Below, one piece after another: positions 36,951 to 44,389 of a stretch of DNA of 64,000 nucleotides. Both the position numbers and the translations under genes were made by a program. Below the pieces are notes generated by a model. That model was not told the origin of the DNA and made no database searches. It worked only from the letters and a program-made list of their open reading frames with translations. Each line of letters opens with the position of its first letter. Position 1 is the stretch's first letter. Source of the DNA: Firmicutes bacterium ASF500 (GTDB taxonomy: Bacteria; Bacillota; Clostridia; Oscillospirales; Oscillospiraceae); contig CP097573.1 of NCBI GenBank assembly GCA_000492175.2, positions 1,550,001 to 1,614,000 on the forward strand, in the 5' to 3' direction.

Positions 36951-37361
36951 GAAAACAAAAATGCGGCGGCTTATGGGTGTTGGCGCACCCGCAAGCCTGT
37001 ACAGGTGCGAACCCACCTATACAACGGCAACCTACCGTATCCGCATGGGATATTATACGACATTCCATCCTTGTTTGCAAGGGTGCCTTTGCCGTATCTG
37101 TTCCTGCTATTTTTTGTAAGGTGGAATATGCTTCTCACACTGTGCAGGCCTGCTCTGCGCAGTGTTTTTGTTTTCGTCTGGCGTTTTAGGAGGCAAACGC
37201 CTTCAGGCGCGCCGGGAAGTAAACACAGTTGAAGGAATGTGGCTGTACCGCAAGAAGGGGGCCACCTCAGCATCCGGGATTTCTCCTACCAGTTTGACGA
37301 TGACACCATGGAGGCCATCCAATCTGGGCTTGGGTTCCGGCCAACCGCTTCCTGACAATAG
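36951..37361 (+). other. Promoter-to-terminator unit of unknown role
   Basis: The transcript from 36951 to the terminator at 37362-37395 is about 445 bases. Small stems are visible (GGGTG...CACCC at 36973-36988, AGGTG...CACCT near 37000-37015, GGCGTTT...AAACGCC near 37181-37205). Several short frames exist but none has a good ribosome site. It may be a structured RNA or the remains of a mobile element with its middle lost. Confidence 0.4.
37236..37355 (+). pseudogene. Orphan C-terminal coding fragment
   Basis: A start-less frame beginning NVAVPQEGGHLSIRDFSYQF and ending GLGFRPTAS before TGA. It looks protein-like (balanced composition, ordered polar/non-polar pattern) and ends seven bases before a terminator, as a gene end would. 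A stop codon lies directly upstream. Parent family not recognised. Confidence 0.35.
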
Positions 37362-37395
37362 AGCGGGGCTCCCATCAAAGGAGCCCCGCTTTTTT
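37362..37395 (+). terminator. Intrinsic terminator
   Basis: AGCGGGGCTCC, loop, GGAGCCCCGCTTTTTT. Confidence 0.9.
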
Positions 37396-37418
37396 AATTA
37401 GCCTCCTGCCTATATGGC

Positions 37419-37551
37419 CTCATCAGTCACGGCTCCGCCGTGCCAGCTTCCCCTAAAGGGGAAGCCTTTTTACCGCGTTTTGGCTGGTTCCATCACCCGT
37501 AGCCTTCCCCCAAAGGGGAAGGTGGCATTTGCGAAGCAAATGACGGATGAG
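37419..37551. repeat. MITE-like element with imperfect terminal inverted repeats
   Basis: About 133 bases. The left end CTCATCAGTCAC and right end TGACGGATGAG are inverted copies. Each is followed inward by a small palindrome (GGCTCCGCC and TTTGCGAAGCAAA) and then by CTTCCCC...GGGGAAG hairpins (37447-37464 and 37504-37522). It carries no gene and has replaced the 3' half of a DUF559 gene. Confidence 0.7.
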
Positions 37552-37808
37552 ATCCCCCCGCAGGGAAAATATGCGTCCATCTGCCTGCGCTCAGGCTCAA
37601 GGTGCTGGGAGCCGTCCAATTCGATGACCATTTTCCCCTGTGAACTATAGAAATCTACGATATAGGGGCCTATCACCTTTTGACGGTGGACATTGACCGG
37701 AAGTGCTTTTAAAAAATCATACCACAGGTGGCGCTCTTCCTTCGTCATATCCTTACACAGCTTCTGGGCGACAGGCTTCAGCTTCGGATTTTGCGCCTCG
37801 TGGATCAT
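37552..37808 (-). pseudogene. DUF559 (PD-D/ExK nuclease-like) gene truncated by a repeat
   Basis: The first 80 or so residues match DUF559: NPKLKPVAQKLCKDMTKEER, LWYDFLKALP, QKVIGPYIVDFYSS and the catalytic-type VIELDGSQH. The last third, with the other conserved strand, is gone; the frame runs into the repeat at 37551 and ends at 37470 with repeat-derived residues. The ATG overlaps the cysS stop as ATGA, so it is read with the cysteine operon. Probably inactive. Confidence 0.75.
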
Positions 37809-39250
37809 ACCCTCTTCCAGCTCGCCCCGCCGGGCAGGTCGGTGATCTCGATGCCCTGGGCCTTGAGCTCGTCCCGGATGCGGTCGGCCTCGGCGAAGTT
37901 TTTGGCCTTCTTGGCCTCGTACCGGGCTAAAACCTGCGCGTCCACGGCGGGGTCGCCCTCGCCGGTGACGGTATAGCCCCCCTGGGAGGCGGTCTTCTGC
38001 TTCTTCTGCTCCTCCCGGAGCTGAGCCGCCTTGTCCAGCAGGGACAGGGACAGCACCTGGTCAAAACTGTCCAGAATCGCCAGGCGGGTGGCGCCGTTGG
38101 TCTTGGCCTTGAGGGCGTCGTACAGGGCGGTGACGCCCAGGGCGGTGTTCAGGTCGCTGCCCACCTGGGCCCGGAATTTCTCCTTGTACTCCGCGGTTAC
38201 CGCCTCGTCCACCGGCCCGTCGGCGGGGTCCAGGGCGGCGATTTTTTTAATCAGCTTCTGGAAGGCCCCGGCGGCGTTGTCCAGGTTCTCCCAAGTAAAG
38301 ACCAGCCCCTTGCGGTAGTGGCTCTGAAGGCAGAAAAAGCGGTAGACCAGGGGGTCATAGCCCTTCTCCTCCAGGAGGGAGACGGTGAGGAACTCCCCCT
38401 TGGACTTGGACATCTTGCCGTCGTTGGTGTTCAAGTGGTGGACGTGGAACCACTGCCTGCACCAGGGGTGGCCGATATAAGCCTCGGACTGGGCAATCTC
38501 GTTGGTGTGGTGGGGGAAGGCGTTGTCCACCCCGCCGCAGTGGAGGTCCAGATACTCGCCGTTGTATTTTAACGAAATGCCGGAGCACTCAATATGCCAG
38601 CCGGGGTAGCCCACCCCCCAGGGGGAGTCCCATTTCAGGGCCTGGTCCTCAAATTTGGACTTGGTGAACCAGAGGACGAAGTCGTTCTTGTTCCGCTTGT
38701 TCACGTCCTCCTCCACGCCCTCCCGGACGCCCACCGCCAGGTCCTCTTCGTCGTGGTCGTTGAAGACGTAGTACCGGTCCAGCTTGGAGGTGTCAAAATA
38801 CACGTTGCCCCCGGCCACATAGGCGTAACCCTTGTCCAGCAGGCCCTCCACCAGGGTGATGAACTCGTCGATGAGACCGGTGGCGGGCTGGACCACGTCG
38901 GGGGTCTTGATGTTCAGCTTGCGGCAGTCTTCAAAAAAGGCGTCGGTGTAGTACTGGGCGATCTCCATCACCGTCTTGTGCTCCCGCTTGGCCCCCTTGA
39001 GCATCTTGTCCTCGCCGGTATCGGCGTCGGAGGCCAGGTGGCCCACGTCGGTGATGTTCATCACCCGGTTCACGTCGTAGCCGTCGTACTGCAGGAACTT
39101 TTCCAGCACGTCCTCCATGATGTAGGAGCGCAGATTGCCGATGTGGGCGAAGTGGTACACCGTGGGGCCGCAGGTGTACATCTCCACATGGCCGGGGGTG
39201 TGGGTGGTGAATTCTTCTTTTTTATGGGTGGCGGAATTGTAAAGCTGCAT
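37805..39250 (-). CDS. cysS: Cysteinyl-tRNA synthetase
   Basis: 481 residues. Class I synthetase: MYTCGPTVYHFAHIGNLRSYI (HIGN signature, zinc-binding Cys), WHIECSG (zinc ligand), HCGGVDNAFPHHTNE and the KMSKSKGEF loop; a shortened C-terminal helical domain. GAGGAGGAAAT precedes the ATG. It is the third gene behind a Cys T-box, which senses the very tRNA it charges. Palindromic repeat copy C lies just before it. Confidence 0.96.
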   Translation of the reverse strand: MQLYNSATHKKEEFTTHTPGHVEMYTCGPTVYHFAHIGNLRSYIMEDVLEKFLQYDGYDVNRVMNITDVGHLASDADTGEDKMLKGAKREHKTVMEIAQYYTDAFFEDCRKLNIKTPDVVQPATGLIDEFITLVEGLLDKGYAYVAGGNVYFDTSKLDRYYVFNDHDEEDLAVGVREGVEEDVNKRNKNDFVLWFTKSKFEDQALKWDSPWGVGYPGWHIECSGISLKYNGEYLDLHCGGVDNAFPHHTNEIAQSEAYIGHPWCRQWFHVHHLNTNDGKMSKSKGEFLTVSLLEEKGYDPLVYRFFCLQSHYRKGLVFTWENLDNAAGAFQKLIKKIAALDPADGPVDEAVTAEYKEKFRAQVGSDLNTALGVTALYDALKAKTNGATRLAILDSFDQVLSLSLLDKAAQLREEQKKQKTASQGGYTVTGEGDPAVDAQVLARYEAKKAKNFAEADRIRDELKAQGIEITDLPGGASWKRV

Positions 39251-39271
39251 GATTTATTTCCTCCTCTATCT

Positions 39272-39341
39272 GTAGGGACGCATCACGATGCGTCCGTCTT
39301 TAAAGATTCGTTTGGGCGGACGCTTCGTGAAGCGTCCCTAC
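39272..39341. repeat. GTAGGG-superfamily palindrome, copy C1
   Basis: Bounded by GTAGGGACGC and GCGTCCCTAC. Each 25-base arm is itself palindromic: GGACGCATC/GATGCGTCC on the left, GGACGCTTC/GAAGCGTCC on the right, with matched base changes. It fills the gap between the VOC gene and cysS. Confidence 0.85.
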
Positions 39342-39357
39342 GCCGTACCGCCAAAAT

Positions 39358-39738
39358 TTATTCGTGCAGTTCCAGGGGCAGGCCGTCCGGGTCGTGGAAA
39401 AAGGTAAAACGGCGCTGGCTGTAGGGGTCCAGGCGGACGAGCTCGCATTCGATGCCTTGAGCCTCCAGCTCCTTCACAGCCCGCTCCACGTCGTCCACCC
39501 GAAAGGCCAGATGACGCAGACCCTGGGCCTCGGGGTAGTTGGGCCGGGGCGGCGCGCCGGGGATGGCGAAAATCTCCAGCTCACCATCCCCAAATTTCAG
39601 GTCCAGCTTCCAGTCCCCCTTGTCCAGGCGGTAGTTCTCCCGCAGGACAGGAAAGCCCAGCTTCTCCACATAGAACTCCTTGGCCTTCTGGTAGTCTGAG
39701 ACGATGATAGCCACATGGTGCATTTGATTGAACAGCAT
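39358..39738 (-). CDS. VOC-superfamily (glyoxalase-like) protein
   Basis: 126 residues. One bleomycin-resistance/glyoxalase fold: HHVAIIVSDYQKAKEFYVEKLGF, LEIFAIPGAPPRPNYPEAQGLRHLAFRV and FHDPDGLPLELHE, with metal ligands His and Glu at the expected places; close in style to YaeR-type proteins. The substrate is unknown; its position between cysE and cysS suggests a thiol-linked role. The ATG at 39738 follows AAAGGAGAA; the longer frame runs back through a repeat. Confidence 0.85.
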   Translation of the reverse strand: MLFNQMHHVAIIVSDYQKAKEFYVEKLGFPVLRENYRLDKGDWKLDLKFGDGELEIFAIPGAPPRPNYPEAQGLRHLAFRVDDVERAVKELEAQGIECELVRLDPYSQRRFTFFHDPDGLPLELHE

Positions 39739-39757
39739 GGTTTTTCTCCTTTGTTCT

Positions 39758-39832
39758 GTAGGGGCGGCCTGTGGCCGCCCGTGCTTATTCATTCGTACTG
39801 CGTATATACGGGCGGCCACAGGCCGCCCCTAC
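39758..39832. repeat. GTAGGG-superfamily palindrome, copy A2
   Basis: Perfect 25-base inverted arms (39758-39782 and 39808-39832) around a 25-base loop; each arm contains the inner palindrome GGGCGGCC/GGCCGCCC. The TAG stop codon of cysE (39831-39829) is the TAG of the element's own GTAGGG end. Confidence 0.9.
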
Positions 39833-40482
39833 GCCTTTTCCTCCAAATACTTCTCATCCAGCAGCTTCTCCACCAGCTCCAGCCGGGCGGAGATGGCGGC
39901 CAGCTTCTCCAGGGTGGGGTTGTTGACGCTGGTCTGGTCCACATCGTCGGCGTAGTGGGTAGCCCGGCCGGCGATGCGGACGATCTGGGCGGGGATGCCC
40001 ACGGCGGTGGCGTCCTCCGGAACCTCGGAAAGGACCACGGCATTGGCGGCGATGCGGGCGTTGTCCCCCACCTTGAAGGGGCCCAGCACCTTGGCCCCGC
40101 AGGAGATGAGCACGTTGTTGCCGATGGTGGGGTGTCGTTTGCCTTGGTCCTTGCCGGTGCCGCCCAGGGTAACCCCGTGGTAGATGAGCACGTCGTCCCC
40201 CACCTCGGCGGTCTCGCCGATGACGATGCCCATACCGTGGTCAATGACGAACCTCCGGCCAATCTTGGCCCCGGGATGAATCTCGATACCCGTCCAGAAC
40301 CGGGACCACTGGGAGACAAACCGGGCCAGGAAGCGGCATTTGTGGCGGTACAGCCAGTGGGCGATGCGGTGGTAAATGGTGGCGTGGACCCCCTGGTAGA
40401 GCAGAAAAATCTCCAGCTTCGACCGGGCCGCCGGGTCCCGGCGCTGATAGGCCTCCAGCATTTCGTTTAGGGCTTTGAACAT
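39829..40482 (-). CDS. cysE: Serine O-acetyltransferase
   Basis: 217 residues. It makes O-acetylserine for cysteine synthesis. Left-handed beta-helix hexapeptides: IEIHPGAKIGRRFVIDHGMGIVIGETAEVGDDV, LIYHGVTLGGTG and HPTIGNNVLISCGAKVLG; catalytic His residues are in DHG and YHG. Length is typical of the short Firmicute form. First gene behind the Cys T-box. Its stop codon lies in an adjoining repeat, so the C-terminal residues may have been altered when the repeat arrived. Confidence 0.95.
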   Translation of the reverse strand: MFKALNEMLEAYQRRDPAARSKLEIFLLYQGVHATIYHRIAHWLYRHKCRFLARFVSQWSRFWTGIEIHPGAKIGRRFVIDHGMGIVIGETAEVGDDVLIYHGVTLGGTGKDQGKRHPTIGNNVLISCGAKVLGPFKVGDNARIAANAVVLSEVPEDATAVGIPAQIVRIAGRATHYADDVDQTSVNNPTLEKLAAISARLELVEKLLDEKYLEEKA

Positions 40483-40511
40483 AAGCTCACGGCTCCCTCC
40501 GTTATTTAGAT

Positions 40512-40590
40512 GTAGGGCGCGACGACCCGGCGCGCCGCTTCAAGGGGTAACGAAACCTGACGAGCGGCGCGCCGGGTCGTCGCGCCCTAC
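40512..40590. repeat. GTAGGG-superfamily palindrome, copy B2
   Basis: GTAGGGCGCGACGACC at 40512 and its complement ending CCCTAC at 40590 surround a short loop. It lies between the T-box terminator and the cysE start, so it is in the transcribed leader only when the T-box reads through. Confidence 0.85.
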
Positions 40591-40593
40591 AGG

Positions 40594-40817
40594 AAAACAA
40601 AAACCGCCCTTACGCCCGTAGGCATAAGAGGCGATTGCTCGCGGTTCCACTCTCATTTCTCACTTGAGGGCCAATATCGGGGCCGAACCGGGCGGCATTA
40701 CCCGCCGCGCTCCCGGACGCACTTCACACCTCTCCGCAACAGGCCCCCTTTCAGCCGGTGAGGGGCCCTCTCTGCGCTGGGATGGGGCGCTACTTTTCCG
40801 TTCTTCGCGCTGATAGT
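40594..40817 (-). ncRNA. T-box leader, cysteine-specific
   Basis: On the minus strand the conserved antiterminator sequence AGAGTGGAACCGCG is present, followed by a terminator stem and TTTTTGTTTT. The upstream stem I region contains a specifier-like loop GTGTGAAGTGCGTCC; TGC is a cysteine codon. This fits the cysE and cysS genes downstream. Uncharged tRNA-Cys would favour read-through. Confidence 0.88.
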
Positions 40818-40822
40818 ATAGT

Positions 40823-40851
40823 ATATTATCATCCACCGGGTCTGGTGTCAA
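40823..40851 (-). promoter_or_regulatory. Promoter of the cysteine operon
   Basis: Minus-strand TTGACA (40851-40846), 17 bases, TAATAT (40828-40823). Confidence 0.85.
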
Positions 40852-40870
40852 GGTCAGAACGGGATTTTTT

Positions 40871-40898
40871 CGTCTCCCCTCCGTACGGAGGGGAGACG
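40871..40898. repeat. 28-base perfect palindrome after the ATP-grasp gene
   Basis: CGTCTCCCCTCCGT and its exact complement, with no loop bases. T6 lies on its plus-strand 5' side, so it is not a normal terminator for the minus-strand gene that ends at 40906; the upstream cysteine promoter begins 20 bases away. Confidence 0.6.
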
Positions 40899-40905
40899 AG
40901 GTGCG

Positions 40906-42099
40906 TTATTCACACAGCATGATATCATGATAGAACTGGCTCAGCTTCTTCTGGGTGGGGAAGACGGCCACATACATCTGGTTGCCCATGGCCCCGGCCA
41001 GCACGTCGGGGATGCGCTCCACCATCTTCATCTGCCCGCCGTACTTTTTCATAATGGCCTCATGGTCATAGGTGAAGGGCTTGCCGTCCCGGCGTCCGGC
41101 GTAGGCGCAGAAGGCGTGGGGGCCGTCCTCCTGGGTGGAGCGGTCAAAGGCGATCATATCCGCCCAAATTTTATAGACGTTGGTGGAGTGGGCAAAGTTC
41201 ATCATATCCGGGCTGAACCCGCCGCAGGGGCGCATGTTGACCTCCAGGCCCACCACGTCCCCCTTTTTGCCCAGCCCCGCCTGGTCCTGGGTGAGGCGGA
41301 AGAACTCAAAGTGGACAAACCGGCTCTTCACGCCGAAGCTTTTCACCGTGGCCCTGCCCGCCCTGCGGATGTCGGCGGGCAGGGTCTTGACGATGTAATA
41401 CAGCAGGCTGCCCCCGTCGTTCACGATGTCCATGATGGACACCGGGGTGACGTTCCCCGTCTCAAAGATGGGATTTCCCTGGGCGTCGATGACCGCGTCG
41501 TAGGAGTTGACCTCGGCGTGGACGAACTCCTCCATGATGTAGGTCACGCCGGGGGTTTTGGTCTGGAAAAATTCCTCCAGGTCCTCGCCGCTGGACAGCT
41601 TGTGGGTGTCCGACGCCCCCACCCCGTTGTCGGGCTTGACCACCACCGGCCAGCCCACCTCCTGGATAAAGGCCTCGCAGTCCGCCCGGTCCTCCACCAG
41701 ATGGTATCGGGCGGTGGGGATGCCAGCGGCCCGGTAAAACTCCTTCATCCCGGACTTATACTTGATCCGGGGCATGTCCTCCGTCTGAAAGCCGCTGGTG
41801 ATATGAAAGTCGGTGCGCAGAGCGGCGTCCCGCTCCAGCCAGTACTCGTTGTTGCTCTCCAGCCAGTCAATACGGCCATACCTGTGGATGAAGAAGGCCA
41901 CGCCCCGGTAAACGGCGTCGTAGTCCTCCAGGGAGTCCACCCTGTAGTACTCGTTCAGGCTGTCCCTCAGCTCCCAGGACAGCTCGTCATAGGGCTGGTC
42001 CCCGATGCCCAGCACGTTCATCCCGTTGTTCTTCAGCTCCCGGCAGAACTGCCAGTAGTTGGTGGGGAAGTTGGGGGAAATAAAGATCACGTTTTTCAT
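40906..42099 (-). CDS. ATP-grasp ligase of unknown substrate
   Basis: 397 residues. MKNVIFISPNFPTNYWQFCRELKNNGMNVLGIGDQP is a pre-ATP-grasp domain, YHLVEDRADCEAFI and WPVVVKPDNGVGASDTHKL carry the nucleotide-binding strands, and GLEVNMRPCGGFSPDMMNF the Mg-binding acidic/Asn pair. Such enzymes join a carboxylate to an amine or thiol through an acyl phosphate. Start 42099 has AAGGAG. Two esterase-fold genes lie directly upstream on the same strand, so the three may act on one metabolite. Substrate unknown. Confidence 0.85.
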   Translation of the reverse strand: MKNVIFISPNFPTNYWQFCRELKNNGMNVLGIGDQPYDELSWELRDSLNEYYRVDSLEDYDAVYRGVAFFIHRYGRIDWLESNNEYWLERDAALRTDFHITSGFQTEDMPRIKYKSGMKEFYRAAGIPTARYHLVEDRADCEAFIQEVGWPVVVKPDNGVGASDTHKLSSGEDLEEFFQTKTPGVTYIMEEFVHAEVNSYDAVIDAQGNPIFETGNVTPVSIMDIVNDGGSLLYYIVKTLPADIRRAGRATVKSFGVKSRFVHFEFFRLTQDQAGLGKKGDVVGLEVNMRPCGGFSPDMMNFAHSTNVYKIWADMIAFDRSTQEDGPHAFCAYAGRRDGKPFTYDHEAIMKKYGGQMKMVERIPDVLAGAMGNQMYVAVFPTQKKLSQFYHDIMLCE

Positions 42100-42164
42100 A
42101 TGTCTCTCTCCTTCTAGTATGATCTGACACACGCCGAATGCAGGGCAAGGGCTCTGCCCTTGCC

Positions 42165-42911
42165 TTACCGCCCCGGCTCGCCGCCCAGCAGCCAGGGGAA
42201 GAAATAGGCCGTCTGCTTATACCACCAGGGCCAGTCGTGGGCGCAGTCATAGCCCCAGAAGTCCACCCAGGTGCGGATGCCCTTGCGGTAGAAGATGTCG
42301 GCCAGCTGACGGGTGGAGTCGGGCAGCTCCCAGGGCCCCAGACCTACGCAGACGGCGGCCCGCTGGCTGTTGAACATGTCGATATAGGGGTGGTCCTCCG
42401 GCAGGTTGGCCATGTAGTGGACGGGGGAGTTCTGATAGACCACCTCGTCCATATAGCCGTCGAAGCCGTAGGCGGCGGTGTAGATGCCGCTGAGGGCCAG
42501 ACAGCCGCTGAACAGGTCGGGACGGCGCAGGTAGAGGTTGAGGGCGTGGGTGGCTCCCAGACTGCACCCGAAGGCGATAATCCCGGACTGTCCCGTCCAG
42601 TCCATGATTCTCGGGGCCAGCTCCCGGGTCAGGTAGTCCATCCACCGCTCATGCCTCCGGGCCCGCCAATAGGGGTCGCCCCTCCGGTCGGACCAGGTCT
42701 CCTTGTCGATGGTGTCCACTGAAAAGACGATCATCTGCCCCGACTCAATCCAGGGGGCCAGGGTGTCGGCCATGTGGAAGTCGCCAAAGTCGAAGAACCG
42801 GCCGTCCTGACAGGGGATGTACAGCACCGGCTGACCGGCGTGTCCGTAGACCATGACCTCCATTTCCCGCCCCAGGGCGGGGCTGTATTCCTTCAAATAT
42901 TGCGTATTCAT
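42165..42911 (-). CDS. Esterase-family alpha/beta-hydrolase (first)
   Basis: 248 residues, no signal peptide. Esterase D / PF00756 type: MNTQYLKEYSPALGREMEVMVYGHAG start, IPCQDGRFFDFGDFHMADTL, nucleophile elbow IIAFGCSLGATHA and a late catalytic His in WGYDCAHDWPWW. The ATG at 42911 follows AGGAGAG; the longer frame runs back through a repeat. It is next to the ATP-grasp gene. Confidence 0.85.
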   Translation of the reverse strand: MNTQYLKEYSPALGREMEVMVYGHAGQPVLYIPCQDGRFFDFGDFHMADTLAPWIESGQMIVFSVDTIDKETWSDRRGDPYWRARRHERWMDYLTRELAPRIMDWTGQSGIIAFGCSLGATHALNLYLRRPDLFSGCLALSGIYTAAYGFDGYMDEVVYQNSPVHYMANLPEDHPYIDMFNSQRAAVCVGLGPWELPDSTRQLADIFYRKGIRTWVDFWGYDCAHDWPWWYKQTAYFFPWLLGGEPGR

Positions 42912-42934
42912 ATTGATCTCTCCTATGCTCCGTG

Positions 42935-43060
42935 GTAGGGCGCGACGACCCCGGCGCGCCGCATATAACGATGGGGGTCCATTCGCGGATTTCATGTAGG
43001 GGCGGCCTGTGGCCGCCCGTTCCAAAAACGAATCTTTATTTGCGGGCGGCCACAGGACGC
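42935..43060. repeat. Composite palindromic repeat (half copy B3 joined to copy A3)
   Basis: 42935-42961 is the left arm only of family B. After 34 bases, 42996-43020 is a perfect family A left arm, and its right arm (about 43042-43056) decays after CCACAGG. The segment between them contains GCGGATTTCATG, which also flanks copy A1. The pieces look like nested or recombined insertions. Confidence 0.8.
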
Positions 43061-43091
43061 TCCCTGACGACGCGGTCCCTTGTGAAAGGGG

Positions 43092-43862
43092 TCAAACCTC
43101 CACCTCATACATCAGGGTGCTGATAAAAAACGGAATCTGCTTCTCCCAGCTGGCCTCGCAGTGGTCGCCGCCGGGGACGATGCGGCAGGTGAGCTTCACC
43201 CCCCGGCTGAGCAGCTGGCCGGCCACCCGGGCGAACTGGCCCTGCATCAGCTCGTGATTGCCCATCTCCCGGGAGCCGTAGTCCATATAGAGCACGGTGT
43301 CGGACCGGGGCTCCGCCCCCCGGACCAGGCGGGCCAGCCGGTCGGGGGCCACCCACAGGGAGGGGGACAGCGCCGCCGCCCGGGAAAAGACGTGGTTATA
43401 CTCCAGCAGGGCATACAGGCTCATCAGCCCGCCCATGGAGCTCCCGGCGATGAAGGTGTGCCCCCGGTCGGGGAGGGTGCGGTACTGCCGGTCAATCCGG
43501 GGCTTGAAGCTGTGGACGAACCAGTCCATGGTGATTTTCCCCCGGCCCGTGACGTGGCCCAGGTCCGGCTCGTAGAAGGTGTAGGGCGAATACTCCGACA
43601 GCCGCCCGTTGTCCGGGTGGTGGTTGCACTCCACCGCCGCCACAATCAGCGGCGTCTGGAGGGCGTCCAGATAGTCCCCCAGCCCCCAGCTCTTGCCGTA
43701 GGTGGCGTCGGAATCAAAAAAGACGTTGTGTCCGTCGAACATGTACAGCACCGGGTAGCGGCGCTCCCGCTCCCACTCATAGCACTCCGGCAGGTAGACA
43801 TAGACCCCCCGGGCCTCCTCCCCGGTCAGCTCGGGGATGGTCACATTCCATTTCTGAACCAT
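43092..43862 (-). CDS. Esterase-family alpha/beta-hydrolase (second)
   Basis: 256 residues, cytosolic. PF00756 type: GVYVYLPECYEWERERRYPVLYMFDG, FIAGSSMGGLMSLYALLEY (nucleophile Ser), YMDYGSRE (acid region) and PGGDHCEASW (His). It resembles siderophore- and acyl-ester hydrolases more than lipases. First gene of the esterase-esterase-ATP-grasp row, with a composite repeat between the two esterases. Confidence 0.85.
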   Translation of the reverse strand: MVQKWNVTIPELTGEEARGVYVYLPECYEWERERRYPVLYMFDGHNVFFDSDATYGKSWGLGDYLDALQTPLIVAAVECNHHPDNGRLSEYSPYTFYEPDLGHVTGRGKITMDWFVHSFKPRIDRQYRTLPDRGHTFIAGSSMGGLMSLYALLEYNHVFSRAAALSPSLWVAPDRLARLVRGAEPRSDTVLYMDYGSREMGNHELMQGQFARVAGQLLSRGVKLTCRIVPGGDHCEASWEKQIPFFISTLMYEVEV

Positions 43863-44020
43863 GCGGTACTCCCCCCTGTTTTTTATTTAGTTTATCACAG
43901 TAAAGTCACGATTGCAATTCCAGCCGCCGGTTTTTTCCCTATTTCCCGATTTGCCCGGGAATGGGAGGGGGGATTTGTCACATATCACAACGCCGCCGGC
44001 GGGCTTTTGGAATTTGGGGG

Positions 44021-44049
44021 TTGACAACCGGGCGGAGAGCCGCTATAAT
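44021..44049 (+). promoter_or_regulatory. trpXYZ promoter
   Basis: TTGACA (44021-44026), 17 bases, TATAAT (44044-44049): full consensus. Confidence 0.92.
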
Positions 44050-44055
44050 AGCCAC

Positions 44056-44340
44056 AACAATCAAACAGCAGTCAAACCTTTGAGAAAGAGTAGTAGCCGG
44101 TCAAGCAAACCTCAAGAGAGCCCTGGGTGGTGGGATCAGGGCGGGGCGCGGCCGGGTGAATGGACTTTCGAGGGCGGCTTGAACGGGAAACCAAGTAGAT
44201 GCCGACGGGGACCCACCCGTTATCCATCGGGCACGCGTGATGGCGCGTGAAGCGAGCGGACGTTTCCAAAACGTCAATTTGGGTGGTATCGCAGGAGTAC
44301 AGCTCTTGTCCCATGTGGGATGAGGTGCTGTTTTTTTATT
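44056..44340 (+). ncRNA. T-box leader, tryptophan-specific
   Basis: The conserved T-box sequence GGGTGGTATCGCAGG (44281-44295) is followed by a terminator stem (AGCTCTTGTCCCA against TGGGATGAGGTGCT, about 44301-44330) and T7. In stem I the specifier loop GGGTGAATGGACTTT holds TGG, the only Trp codon, in the expected context GAA-TGG-AC. It controls trpXYZ. Confidence 0.93.
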
Positions 44341-44389
44341 CCCGGAAGCACCATCTGCCGCCTAAATCTAAAATTTGGAGGAACTCAAC

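Noticed and set aside
36890..37230. Cobalamin riboswitch upstream of the iron/cobalamin-type ABC operon
   Set aside because: I looked on the minus strand for the B12-box and core motifs and found none; the structured-looking bases belong to a plus-strand transcript.
36977..37232. Overlapping 70-75 codon frames in the 36.9-37.4 kb unit
   Set aside because: Several frames of similar length overlap, none has a Shine-Dalgarno site, and composition is Cys/Phe/Arg-skewed. Not supported as genes.
39272..40590. Possible CRISPR array from the clustered palindromes
   Set aside because: Repeats are not identical, are separated by whole genes and have no regular spacers; no cas genes are present.
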